A stretch of DNA of 64,000 nt from UBA6522 sp965221035 (GTDB lineage Bacteria > Pseudomonadota > Gammaproteobacteria > Steroidobacterales > Rariloculaceae), in the NCBI GenBank assembly GCA_965221035.1, contig OZ244860.1, forward strand, positions 2,542,001 through 2,606,000. Direction: 5' to 3'. The notes under the pieces are model-generated. The model did not search any database, was not told the origin of the DNA, and saw only the letters and a program-made list of their open reading frames with translations. A program made the translations under genes and the position numbers. Position 1 is the stretch's first letter; each line of letters starts with the position of its first letter. This document shows positions 34,804 through 43,539 of this stretch, piece by piece.

Positions 34804-36951
34804 TCAGGAATCGGCGGAAACGGATTTGCCGTTGGCGTTCAGCGGCTGATCGGCCGGATCAACCGGTGCATCCCCGCCGGATGGTTGCGGCCCGCCATCG
34901 TCGGCCGCCGCATCGAAGGGTGCGAACCCGGGCATGACCCAGGCGAGCGCGGCCGCGTGCTCATCGGCGGTGACGCCCACGGGTGGCTTGCCGGCGGCGA
35001 AGGCCTGCTCCATCGCGTTGGCCAGGTCCGCCTTCTTGTACTTCGCGCGCGCCGACGCCCAGGACGGGCCGAGCGTCTCGCGGGCGATGGCCAGGATGCG
35101 GTCCTTGCGCAGGCGCGACCACAGCAGATCCGCGGTCGGCCGCAGGTGCTGCGCGAAGTCGATGCCGAGTCGCCCGACGGTGGCCTCCAGCTCTGGCCGG
35201 GCGTCGTACTCGAACGAGAGCTGGCCGTTGACCGTGCGCGCCACCGCGGCGGCGAACAGCTTCCGCTTGTCCGACTCCGGCAATTCGCGCAGCGCCGCGA
35301 AGCACGCCGCGTCGTCCTCGGCCTCCATCCAGTCGAACGGCAGGTCCGACCAGTCGGCCAGCTTCGCCTCGCCGGGACTGCATTTGCCGAAATCCCCGTC
35401 GTTCTTCCGGACCATCGGCCGGTCGGCGGTCTCACTGAACGCGATGTCGAGGGCGTGGCAGGATGCAGTGTAGCCGCGTGCGAACACGCTGCGCACCATC
35501 TGGAACACCACGAGGTCGAACGCGGCCTCGAAGTCGGACGCCAGGTGGACCTTCACCAGCGCGGTGCGGATCGCGCGCAGGTCGTCGGCGAGTCCGACGC
35601 CGATGCCCGCGTCCCGGTGCGCCTGCGCGCGCGGGTCCTCGGGCGGCGCCAGCGGCGGCGAGACGGCGGGCGCTTCGGTGCGCACGGCACCCTCTGTCCC
35701 ATTCCCGGTCTCCGCGGCGTCGGCGCTGCCGTTCGTGGCTGCGGGATCAGCTGCTTGCTTCGGCATGTCCTCGGGCTTCACCAGCCCCTGGATCACCTGC
35801 AGCCTTCCGTCGGTGCCAATGGTGGCGATGGCCCCGGCGATGGCGAAGTCCTTGCGGCGGTACCTGGCGCGGGCCTCGACCTTCACGTCGATCGCCCGCA
35901 GGCGTTCCTCGATGTCGTCGAGCTCCCGTTCAGCCTTCTCGGTCCAGGCGTCCTCGTCGAGATCAGCGAGTTCGTCCCGGCGCTTGCCGAGCCGCTCCAT
36001 CCGCTCGGCCTCCCGAGCGGTCGGCTTGCCCGGTTGCGGGTGCACGCGCCCGAACCGCGCGGCGGCGCTCCAGTCGATCTCAAGCCGGGCCTCGGCCCAC
36101 TTCCAGCGCGTGGACAGCTCGTCGGCGATGGCTTGGAGCTTCTTCGTGGCAAGTTCGCTCAGCAGGGCGCAGTCCTCGAACCACACGCCGTCCTCCTGCT
36201 CGTTGGCGAACAGGTCGCGGAGCACGGGACCGCCCGCGTCCTCGTAGGCCTCGACGCCGACGAAGCGGGCGAGCGCGGCGCTGGCCGGCACCCGCTCCTG
36301 GGTGAGCAGGCGCTTGACCTGCCACGGGGAGGGACGGTAGCCCTGCGCGCGGGCCTGCTCCCAGGCGGCGAGCTGCCGCTCCCGGTCGGTGGTGACCGCG
36401 AACGCCTTCAGCGTGTCCAGGTCGATCTCGTCGGCGCGGTAGGCGTCGAGCAACTCCGGGGCGGCGTTGCCGAGGCGCAGGCGCTGTTCGACGATGCGCT
36501 CCGAGACGCCGAACCGCGCGGCGATGGCGGCGACGGACACGCCGTCGGTGGCCAGCGCCGAGAACGCCACGACCTGGTCGGCCGGGTGCATGGCGACGCG
36601 CACGACGTTCTCGGCCAGCGACAGCTCTCCGGCATTGCCGTTCGCCGCGATCCGGCACGGCACCGGGTGGTCGGGGTCGAGCGCGCCGTCTTCGACCAGG
36701 GCCTGCAAGGCGGCGAGCCGCCGGCCGCCGGCGACCACGGCGAAGCGCTCGCCGTCGGTCTCGTCTGCCCCCGACTCGTCGACACGGGCGACCAGGTTCT
36801 CCAGCAGGCCGTGGGCGCCGATCGAGGCCTTGAGCTCGGCGTGCGCCAGGTCGTGGGCCGGGGTCTTGCGGACGTTCTCGGGCGCGAGCGCGAGCCGCGA
36901 CAGGGGGATTTCCCGGATGGGGGCATCCGGTGGGGAAACGGTGGTGTTCAT
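34804..36951 (-). CDS. Large ParB/RepB-family partition-like protein
   Basis: A 715-residue protein whose N-terminal third is a ParB domain: IREIPLSRLALAPENVR near residues 12-28, VVAGGRRLAALQAL near 70-83 (the CTP-binding GxRR box), ISLAENVV-type segment LSLAENVVRVAMHPADQV near 110-127, and the helix-turn-helix SVAAIAARFGVSERIVEQRL near 138-157. The C-terminal ~450 residues are helical and acidic, a typical extension of the ICE and plasmid form. A GGAGA site precedes the ATG. It may aid segregation of the excised element or act on DNA during establishment. No parA is next to it. Confidence 0.92.
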   Translation of the reverse strand: MNTTVSPPDAPIREIPLSRLALAPENVRKTPAHDLAHAELKASIGAHGLLENLVARVDESGADETDGERFAVVAGGRRLAALQALVEDGALDPDHPVPCRIAANGNAGELSLAENVVRVAMHPADQVVAFSALATDGVSVAAIAARFGVSERIVEQRLRLGNAAPELLDAYRADEIDLDTLKAFAVTTDRERQLAAWEQARAQGYRPSPWQVKRLLTQERVPASAALARFVGVEAYEDAGGPVLRDLFANEQEDGVWFEDCALLSELATKKLQAIADELSTRWKWAEARLEIDWSAAARFGRVHPQPGKPTAREAERMERLGKRRDELADLDEDAWTEKAERELDDIEERLRAIDVKVEARARYRRKDFAIAGAIATIGTDGRLQVIQGLVKPEDMPKQAADPAATNGSADAAETGNGTEGAVRTEAPAVSPPLAPPEDPRAQAHRDAGIGVGLADDLRAIRTALVKVHLASDFEAAFDLVVFQMVRSVFARGYTASCHALDIAFSETADRPMVRKNDGDFGKCSPGEAKLADWSDLPFDWMEAEDDAACFAALRELPESDKRKLFAAAVARTVNGQLSFEYDARPELEATVGRLGIDFAQHLRPTADLLWSRLRKDRILAIARETLGPSWASARAKYKKADLANAMEQAFAAGKPPVGVTADEHAAALAWVMPGFAPFDAAADDGGPQPSGGDAPVDPADQPLNANGKSVSADS

Positions 36952-37112
36952 TCGGTTCTCCGTTGGGAAAGGGACAAGTGCGCGGACCTCGGCTCTCGCC
37001 GGCCGGTCCGCGCCCGACCGCCCCGAGCCGGCTCGGCCTCCTCGGGGCGTTCGGACGTGTGTCTGGGAAAGGGACAGAAAGAGCGGCGGAACCGGATCGG
37101 TTCAGGGCCGCG

Positions 37113-38381
37113 TCAGCCGCCGATGGGGATGTGTTCGCCCCAGGGCGTGGGCTGTCCGCTGCACCGCGGGTCGGACCAGTCGATCCAGAGCACGGGAAAG
37201 TCCGGTTCGCTGTCGGGGAAGCGCGAGCACCGCATGTCGGTGAAGTACAGGCACACGCCGGGCCGGATGCCGCGCTCGTCGAGCCAGTCGAAGCCCGGGC
37301 GGAAGTCGGTGCCGCCCCGGCCGTGCAGCTTGATCTCGTCGGGCAGGTCGAACGCGGCGTAGTCGGCCGCATCCCGCACCGCCGCGTCGACCTGGAGCAC
37401 GACGACACGCTCCGGCCGGACCTCGGCGGCGATCTCCCGCACTTCGGTCCAGAACGCCGCGAGCGCGTCCCTGGGCAGCGAGCCGGACGTGTCGACGATC
37501 ACGGCCACGGTGCCGATGCCGTCGGAGCGGATCGACGGCAGGTACAGCCCGGCGTCGATGAAGCGCCGGTTGGGGACGCTCCAGGAGTAGTCGCTTCGGG
37601 CCGCGTCGGTCATGTGCCGGCGCAGCAGCGCCCGCCAGTCGAGCGTTGCGATGTGCGCGCCGCGCACGGTCTCGCCGATGGCACCGGGCAGCTTGCCCTC
37701 GGCGCGGGCGAGGCTCGCGGCCTGGTGCATGGCCTCGTCCCAGGCCTGTTCCTCGGCGGTCTGTCCGGCAGTCGTCCCGCCGGACGATGGCGGCGTGGCG
37801 CCGGGGCTGTCCCCGGCCCCGCACGCCGGGGCGTCCATCACCTCGCCGGTGCCCACCGGATCGTGGCTGGGCTGCGCGTCGTCGGACGTGGCGGAAGCAC
37901 CCTGGGCGGCCTCGGTACCGGAGGAACTGTGCTGGCCGTCCGCGGACGGGGAGCCTTGCGATCCGTCCCCGTCAGGGTTTGGCAGCCGGTCGTAGGCCTC
38001 CTCGACGCTGACTCCCTCCCAGGCCTCGGCCTCGGGCGGCAGCGTGAACCCGGAATCGCGCAGCAGGGCGTGCGTGACCAGTTGCGAAGCCGTCTGCCAG
38101 CGCTCCGCGTCGCGGTCCCCGCGGCGAGTGTGGTGCTTGAGCGCGCAGGCCAGCACGACCCGGGCGATGGCGGCCTCAATCCCGTGGGCCGGAGTCTCCG
38201 CAATCCAGCGCGGCGAGTAGCGGATGGCTCGCCCGTCGCTCGCAAGCGTCTTGCGCGAGGCGTCGGGCGTGAGCGGCAGCCTGAGCGCCAGGCTTCCGAA
38301 GAACGGCTGCTTGCGCAGCAATTCCGTGACGCAGGCGCTCACGCGCCGGGCGGACTCGATTTGAACGGTGCCGAAGGTCAT
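37113..38381 (-). CDS. vWA-like protein (DUF2201 metallopeptidase-like)
   Basis: The inner ATG (MTFGTVQIESARRVS, GGAGG site before it) gives 422 residues. The N-terminal half is a helical DUF2201-type region with a degenerate zinc-peptidase layout; a low-complexity Ser/Gly/Asp linker follows (~residues 150-220). The C-terminal von Willebrand A-like domain has a MIDAS motif DTSGS near residue 297 and LHGRGGTDFRPGFDWL near 350. DUF2201 and vWA proteins pair with MoxR ATPases such as the one 1 kb upstream, so they probably act together as a chaperone or remodelling pair. Its start overlaps the DUF3150 gene stop. Confidence 0.86.
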   Translation of the reverse strand: MTFGTVQIESARRVSACVTELLRKQPFFGSLALRLPLTPDASRKTLASDGRAIRYSPRWIAETPAHGIEAAIARVVLACALKHHTRRGDRDAERWQTASQLVTHALLRDSGFTLPPEAEAWEGVSVEEAYDRLPNPDGDGSQGSPSADGQHSSSGTEAAQGASATSDDAQPSHDPVGTGEVMDAPACGAGDSPGATPPSSGGTTAGQTAEEQAWDEAMHQAASLARAEGKLPGAIGETVRGAHIATLDWRALLRRHMTDAARSDYSWSVPNRRFIDAGLYLPSIRSDGIGTVAVIVDTSGSLPRDALAAFWTEVREIAAEVRPERVVVLQVDAAVRDAADYAAFDLPDEIKLHGRGGTDFRPGFDWLDERGIRPGVCLYFTDMRCSRFPDSEPDFPVLWIDWSDPRCSGQPTPWGEHIPIGG

Positions 38382-39277
38382 GCCGCCTCCTTGCTTGCAT
38401 CGGCGGGCGCGCCGAAGTACCCCGCGAACTGCTCCTTCAGCGAGTCGGCCTCGCGCTTGACTCGGCGGCGAACCACGGGATCGAACGACCGCGACGGCCG
38501 CAGCGCGTTCGGCTCGACGTCCGCGATGCGCTTCCTGGCCCGCTCGCACAGCCGAGTGAGTTCGGCGTCGCCGAAGATGTTCAACCTCGGCACGATGTCC
38601 ACCAGGTCGCGCAGGTTGCCAATCATGGAGTCGCGGAACACCAGCGGCTTGCCGTCGGCGTCCTCGCGAAGCCGCTCGGAAACCCGCTCGACGGCTTCGG
38701 CCAGGCGGCGGTAGAGGTCGCCGACCGCGTCATGCAGCCGCTCCTCGATCTGCCGCTCGATGTCGCGCTTGACCCGCTCGGTGTCGTCGCTGGCGAGCCT
38801 CGCCATGAAGTGGCCGGAGTCCGGCACCGGGGCGATGCGGTAGCGGATCGAGAACTTCTCGCGCAGCGACTCCCGGGACGGATAGTCCTCGATGCGGAAC
38901 AGACGGCCGAGGTCGGCTTGTGCCCGGCGGATGTTCTCGTCGTAGTCCTCGATGAACCGGGAACGCTCGCGGACCATGCGCTCGCACAAACCGTCCATGA
39001 GTTCCGTGTAGCGCTCGTAGTTGGCCACGGTCAGCAATCGGGCGCCCTTGTCGTCCCACGGCAGGGTCTGCCCGTAGTGGGTGCTTCTCGCCGCGCTCAC
39101 GGTGGAGGTCAGCGCCGCGAAGGCGTCCTTCGGCAGCAGGAGTTTGTTGTAGCGCCCGGCAGTGGCGCTCGCGTCGTGGTGGACGGCGACGTGGGCGCTC
39201 GCGTCCTTGTCGTACAGACGTCCGGACCACGAAGCGATGTGCAGGCAGACGAGCATGGCGTCGGTGTTCAGGTTCAT
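38378..39277 (-). CDS. DUF3150-type protein
   Basis: A 299-residue, mostly helical protein starting MNLNTDAMLVCLHIASWSGR after a clean GGAGA site. The opening (a LHISxWSGRxxD type motif), KLLLPKDAFAAL and the long charged coiled middle (~residues 100-215) fit DUF3150. The family is found with MoxR and vWA proteins in phages and mobile elements and has no known activity. It lies between those two here. The stop overlaps the vWA gene start. Confidence 0.78.
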   Translation of the reverse strand: MNLNTDAMLVCLHIASWSGRLYDKDASAHVAVHHDASATAGRYNKLLLPKDAFAALTSTVSAARSTHYGQTLPWDDKGARLLTVANYERYTELMDGLCERMVRERSRFIEDYDENIRRAQADLGRLFRIEDYPSRESLREKFSIRYRIAPVPDSGHFMARLASDDTERVKRDIERQIEERLHDAVGDLYRRLAEAVERVSERLREDADGKPLVFRDSMIGNLRDLVDIVPRLNIFGDAELTRLCERARKRIADVEPNALRPSRSFDPVVRRRVKREADSLKEQFAGYFGAPADASKEAA

Positions 39278-39301
39278 GGGGGGTCTCCTTGGGTTGTTGC
39301 G

Positions 39302-39448
39302 TTACCGAAGCGTCCACACGGGGACGCCGAGCGCGGCGGCGAGCTTGCGCTTCGCCGCCTCCAGGTTCGGGGCGCGCACCTTGCATTCCTGCGATGGCGC
39401 GTCGCCCGCGGGGTAGTGGATGATTCGCCAGACGGGTTGCGCGGCCAT
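39302..39448 (-). CDS. Small 48-residue protein between MoxR and DUF3150 genes
   Basis: A 48-codon gene whose ATG shares one base with the stop of the MoxR gene (TGATG), so it is placed for coupled translation. The product, MAAQPVWRIIHYPAGDAPSQ and onward, ends KLAAALGVPVWTLR and folds plausibly as a beta strand plus helix. No family is recognised. It fills the only space between the two larger genes, and its codon choice matches theirs. Confidence 0.6.
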   Translation of the reverse strand: MAAQPVWRIIHYPAGDAPSQECKVRAPNLEAAKRKLAAALGVPVWTLR

Positions 39449-40473
39449 CACCGCGTCCTCGCCGACGCCCAGCGGATGAACGCCGGGGTGCGCTGCAGGT
39501 CCGGATCGCGCCGGACGCAGGAGCCGACCAGGAACTCACCGACCTCCCGGCGCAGACGCTGGGCGTAGGTCACCACCGCGTCGACGTTGACGTCGTCGGC
39601 AAGCCGGTAGAGCGATCCGCACAGCGCGATCAGGGCGCTCGCGTTGTCCGGGACGGGCGCGTTGTCCGGATCGTCCAGCACCGCCCGCGGATGGGGCAGC
39701 TCCCGCCAGACGTTCAGGAACGCGCAGAACTCGACCGCCGCGGCCTCGCCGACGGCGCCGCGCAGGAGCGCGCGTTCCGCAATCGGATCGAGGCCGTTTC
39801 TGCGGTGCACGATGCGGCTCGCGAACTCCCAGGTGCGGGGGCAGGCGAAGGCGCGCTCGCGGGACTGCGGATCGAAGGTGTGCAGGAGATCGGGCCGGAG
39901 CTGGATGAAGAACAGCACCTCCGGCGCGATGCCATTCGCGGCGCCCCAGGCGCACCAGTCCTCCGCGTCCACCTTGATTTCCAGGTGCACGAACCGGGAA
40001 GCCAGCGGGGTCGGCATCCGGTTCACGACGCCGCGGTCGCCTTCCCGGTTGCCGCAGGCGATCAGGGAAGCCCCTTCAGGCAGTTCGTACTCGCCGACCT
40101 TGCGGTCCAGCACGAGTTGGTAGAGCGCCGCCTGCACCATCGGGACGGCGGACGGCAGCTCCTCCAGGTTGATGAGCCACGATCCCGTGTCATCCGACGG
40201 CGGCAGGAAGGCCGGCGGCGCCCAGCGGGTGCGGCCGTCGCCGTCGCGCCAGGGGATGCCGCGGAGATCGACGGGATCGAGCAGCAGGGCGCGCACGTCG
40301 ACGTATTCACGGCCCGCGTCGGCCGCGACCTGTTGGGCGATCTGCGACTTGGCGGCGCCGGGCGGCCCCCAGACGATGCAGGGCTGGCGCGCCTCGACGA
40401 GCAGCGCGAGCGTTGATGCGAGTTCGCCGGGACGCAGCGTGTAGTCGGCGGACACGGTGTTGGGTTCGGTCAT
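39448..40473 (-). CDS. MoxR-type AAA ATPase
   Basis: A 341-residue AAA+ ATPase of the MoxR/CbbQ group. Walker A is GPPGAAKSQ near residues 36-44, Walker B region SWLINLEELPSA near 97-108, then the sensor segment LIACGNREGDRGVVNRMPTPLASRF near 134-160 (the loop insert and arginine finger region). The group works with vWA-domain partners, and such a partner is 1 kb downstream. Ribosome site GGAGA precedes the start. Probable job: remodelling of a protein target together with the vWA protein. Confidence 0.9.
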   Translation of the reverse strand: MTEPNTVSADYTLRPGELASTLALLVEARQPCIVWGPPGAAKSQIAQQVAADAGREYVDVRALLLDPVDLRGIPWRDGDGRTRWAPPAFLPPSDDTGSWLINLEELPSAVPMVQAALYQLVLDRKVGEYELPEGASLIACGNREGDRGVVNRMPTPLASRFVHLEIKVDAEDWCAWGAANGIAPEVLFFIQLRPDLLHTFDPQSRERAFACPRTWEFASRIVHRRNGLDPIAERALLRGAVGEAAAVEFCAFLNVWRELPHPRAVLDDPDNAPVPDNASALIALCGSLYRLADDVNVDAVVTYAQRLRREVGEFLVGSCVRRDPDLQRTPAFIRWASARTR

Positions 40474-40593
40474 GAGTGGTCTCCGTTGGGGTGGAACCGA
40501 AAGCGGACACGCTCCGGCATCCGCGCCTTCGCCCGGCAGAAGCCCTCACCGACCTCTGGAAGGCGCGGCGCGGGCTGTCGCCGTGCGAAGCGT

Positions 40594-41103
40594 TCAAATC
40601 CAGCCGCGCTCGGCCATGGAAATACCTTCGCCGTCGGTCACGACGATGTGATCCAGCAGGCGGATGTCGACCAGGCCCAGGGCCCGGTTGAGTTTTCGGG
40701 TGATGCCGCGGTCCGCCTCGCTCGGTTCGGCCACGCCTGAAGGGTGGTTGTGGAAGAGAATCACGGCCGCGGCGTTCTTCTCAAGCGCCTGCTGCACGAC
40801 CACGCGGGGATAGACAGCGGCGCCGTCCACGGTGCCGTTGAACAGCTCGTTCATCGCGATCAGGCGGTGGCGCGTGTCGAGGTAAACGATGCCGAACGCT
40901 TCGTTGTGCCGCCCGGTGAGCTTGAGGCGAAGCAAGTCCACGATGTCGTGGGGTGACTGGATTTCACGGCGTGGTCGATAGCGCTGCTTCAGCACCGCGA
41001 GGGCGAGAGCGATGACGGAGGACTTCTCGGCCGTGGACAGAGCGGCGGGAGTCAACCTCTCAAAGCGGTTGTCGCCGGCGGGAGAAAGGGTCGATGTAGC
41101 CAT
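40594..41103 (-). CDS. radC: RadC-family JAB/MPN domain protein
   Basis: The ATG at 41103 gives 169 residues. The JAMM metal site is complete: a Glu in the first strand region (LTGRHNEAFGIVYLD), HNHPSG near residues 116-121 and SEADRGITRKL just after, so HxH...D is intact. RadC-like proteins are frequent on plasmids, ICEs and prophages, where they may help DNA repair or counter host functions; the enzyme activity is unproven. The stretch between its end and the MoxR start has no gene. It marks the edge of the maintenance block. Confidence 0.92.
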   Translation of the reverse strand: MATSTLSPAGDNRFERLTPAALSTAEKSSVIALALAVLKQRYRPRREIQSPHDIVDLLRLKLTGRHNEAFGIVYLDTRHRLIAMNELFNGTVDGAAVYPRVVVQQALEKNAAAVILFHNHPSGVAEPSEADRGITRKLNRALGLVDIRLLDHIVVTDGEGISMAERGWI

Positions 41104-41453
41104 GGTTGACGAACTCCTCGGCAGATGAACGACAGGCATCAGCAAAACAATGAACGCCCCGAGGAACTCGTGATGGAACAACGACCACCCGCCTGCTCCC
41201 GGGATTCACCTCTTTCCGGCCAGGCACCACGCTAGACGGCGCAGGCGATTCACGTGTGTTCAGGCTCGGGTGGGGCGCGAGGCAGGGCGGGAACCGATCT
41301 TCAAAACAGATACACGACCGGCAATGCAACGGTCGGCGGGCGAAACGCGGCCCGTACCGGTCAGAGGGGATCGGCAATCACGAGCAGCGGGAGTCGAACA
41401 GGCGACGTCTTGGCAGGCAGCCTTGGCAGGCGCCGTGGCCTTGAGGAGAAAGG
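41104..41453. other. Intergenic stretch without a gene
   Basis: About 350 bases upstream of radC. Short open frames exist on both strands but have non-coding composition. It probably holds the radC promoter; I see no site clear enough to mark. Confidence 0.4.
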
Positions 41454-41639
41454 CTACTCGACCGGGTCGGGATCCTCGTCGCGAACTCCCGGTTGACGAC
41501 GGATACGCTCGATGGCTTCCTCCGCGGTCAACTCCCCCGCGAGAAAGCGATGCACGCATCGCCGGACGTAGAAGGATTCCTCGTTCTGCAGGTACAGACC
41601 CGCCAGAATGGAGAGATCGCGCCGCGTCCAGTTGAACAT
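41454..41639 (-). CDS. Hypothetical 61-residue helical protein
   Basis: MFNWTRRDLSILAGLYLQNE and onward, with LAGELTAEEAIERIRRQPG near residues 34-52. It looks like a compact all-helical protein. No family is recognised. Amino-acid composition fits a true gene; the ribosome site is weak. It is the last gene before the lower-GC sulfur cassette. Confidence 0.5.
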   Translation of the reverse strand: MFNWTRRDLSILAGLYLQNEESFYVRRCVHRFLAGELTAEEAIERIRRQPGVRDEDPDPVE

Positions 41640-41999
41640 GAGACCATTGTGAGGATTTCAACCGCGTGTGTGAATGCGCATATCTGTACGCACCGTTGAT
41701 AATGTCCTTTTCCGGCGGCGTCTGTGGACGCTCGAGATGGTGGAAATTTCCGTAATGTCCGTGATTTATGTCCTGAGCAGTTCCTTTCCGTCGTAGGGCT
41801 ACTCGGTAGAAACGCTACCGAGCCGCTTCCTGCATTAAACCCTGCCGCGCCAGCGCCTCGGAGATTGTTGGCTAGACTGGAATGTGCTGTAAAACATAAC
41901 TATGCGGCAGTCGGGCAATGCCGGCTTTGCTCGGAACCTCTACCGGGCCCGTCGTCACACGCCCCCTACTCATTTCAACGTCGAGGCTAGTTGCATTTT
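41640..41999. other. Boundary region between maintenance block and sulfur cassette
   Basis: 360 bases with no gene, where base composition drops from the GC-rich block to the cassette. The T-rich bases at 41994-42001 (TTTTTTA) lie in the 3' end of the leftward methyltransferase gene rather than forming a terminator I can fold. No insertion-sequence ends are seen. Confidence 0.4.
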
Positions 42000-43451
42000 T
42001 TATCGCAAGCGTCTCAAAAGCCGGTGGCCCTGTAAACGATAACCTTTTTCTGCTAGAACACGGTTCCAGCCGTCTCGCGTACCGATCCGGGTCGTGTCTT
42101 GGTAAAGCCCCTTGGAATCTTCAATTCGCGTAAGGCGTGAAAATTTCTTGTGGAGCGGATGCGCTGGTGCCAAAAAAGTCTCCTTGCGATGAAGGATAGG
42201 CGGATTCTGGTAATGCTGAAAATTTTTGTACTTGACCCGTAGAGTCTGAAGATTAACCGTGATCGACAAAGACAGCGCGGGATGGGGATCAACCTCAAAA
42301 TCAGGGTAACATAGATATGATATCCTCGGTGCTTTTCGGCACAGCTTTATAATCGTGCCACCCGTAATGTTGCCGACCAGTGTGCGTGCACATCCTTCGT
42401 AAAGGCGAAGAATAGCGGAAAGCTGGTTAAGGGCGCTTTCATGTATATACAACGCTGGAGGCAAGAGTTTACCTATTGGCGAGGTCGAGCACGCAGCGTC
42501 AATTTGACCACAATCCCGTAGTGAGAACAGCAGTTGATCGGCTTTTCGGCAAGCATGCGTATAACGCGCGTAGAAGCTGCGAACATCGTGTTGTAAAGGG
42601 CGGGGGAGTTGGGAATACTTGGGTCGGCCCTCGAATTGGCAGAGTGCAAGGTAGATAAGTAGTTCTTGTGCTCGTTCCTCACGAATCGATTCCCACTGAT
42701 CCTTCGATGTGGCAAGTTGGATGACTCGGAATGCACGCTTTATGGAACCGAAAATCTCTTTTAGTAACTGGGCATTTTCCAGTTCGTCATCATGAGGAAT
42801 GCGACCGCGTTCAGTGACGAATGTTATAAGCCGTGTAAGCACCTCTTCATTTTGATCAAACAGCTCTGTTGACCGACTTCGACGGGGTGCGCGGAAGGAT
42901 CGGCGAAGCCGCGAAGACTGGAAGGTAAGGCGCGCATCTTCGTGGCGAAAGACGTAGAAGACACCTGGTGCAGCGGGAACGGCGGGCGTGTTCAATGACT
43001 CATGAATCCAGATCTTCAGTTCGTGCTGTTCGTAATACTTCTGAAATGTGCCGAGAGAGGTTAAACAACCATCTGAGAAGCGTGTCGTCGCATTGGCGGC
43101 TCGTAACTCCGTTGTGAGTCGTGCGCTAACAATCAATACAGCTTCCGTCAGAGACCACGCATCTCGCAATGTTTGATTGCGTTCGACCGGGTCTTCGATG
43201 ACATTTACGACATAACCGAGATTTACTACCGATGCTTTCTGGGGTTGTCGTTCGGGTGCGTGGACAGGATCCCAGCCATAGGCTGGAACGCCAATGTCAT
43301 TGAGGCGACGAACGTCATCGCCCTGACCGCAACCGTAATCAAGGAAAGGCGTTTGACAGTCAAGTAGTCCATCAGACAACGCGAGCTTAACTGGACGGGA
43401 AATGTCAGTACGAGCCATAGCGGTCCTGTGTCTGGCGATCGAGGGTTGCAT
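42000..43451 (-). CDS. DNA phosphorothioation-associated putative methyltransferase
   Basis: The ATG at 43451 gives 483 residues starting MQPSIARHRTAMARTDISR, which matches the opening of the family (RHKTAxxRxxxSRPVxLAL). The SAM-binding motif I is FLDYGCGQGDDV near residues 34-45, followed by a VVNLGYVVNVIEDPVER segment. It fits the family annotated as DNA phosphorothioation-associated putative methyltransferase. Its target is unknown. It is the last gene of the leftward operon headed by the cysteine desulfurase, which supports a sulfur-modification context. The C-terminal half is helical with no motif I know. Confidence 0.85.
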   Translation of the reverse strand: MQPSIARHRTAMARTDISRPVKLALSDGLLDCQTPFLDYGCGQGDDVRRLNDIGVPAYGWDPVHAPERQPQKASVVNLGYVVNVIEDPVERNQTLRDAWSLTEAVLIVSARLTTELRAANATTRFSDGCLTSLGTFQKYYEQHELKIWIHESLNTPAVPAAPGVFYVFRHEDARLTFQSSRLRRSFRAPRRSRSTELFDQNEEVLTRLITFVTERGRIPHDDELENAQLLKEIFGSIKRAFRVIQLATSKDQWESIREERAQELLIYLALCQFEGRPKYSQLPRPLQHDVRSFYARYTHACRKADQLLFSLRDCGQIDAACSTSPIGKLLPPALYIHESALNQLSAILRLYEGCARTLVGNITGGTIIKLCRKAPRISYLCYPDFEVDPHPALSLSITVNLQTLRVKYKNFQHYQNPPILHRKETFLAPAHPLHKKFSRLTRIEDSKGLYQDTTRIGTRDGWNRVLAEKGYRLQGHRLLRRLR

Positions 43452-43539
43452 GGTGCCTAGGTACCGAAAATGCATATATGGCGGAAAATCGCGCTCTTCG
43501 GAGTTCCCGGATGTTCTGGTAGCACCAAATTATCAGACA

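Noticed and set aside
34885..37362. 825-codon plus-strand frame
   Set aside because: Shadow of the large ParB gene on the other strand.
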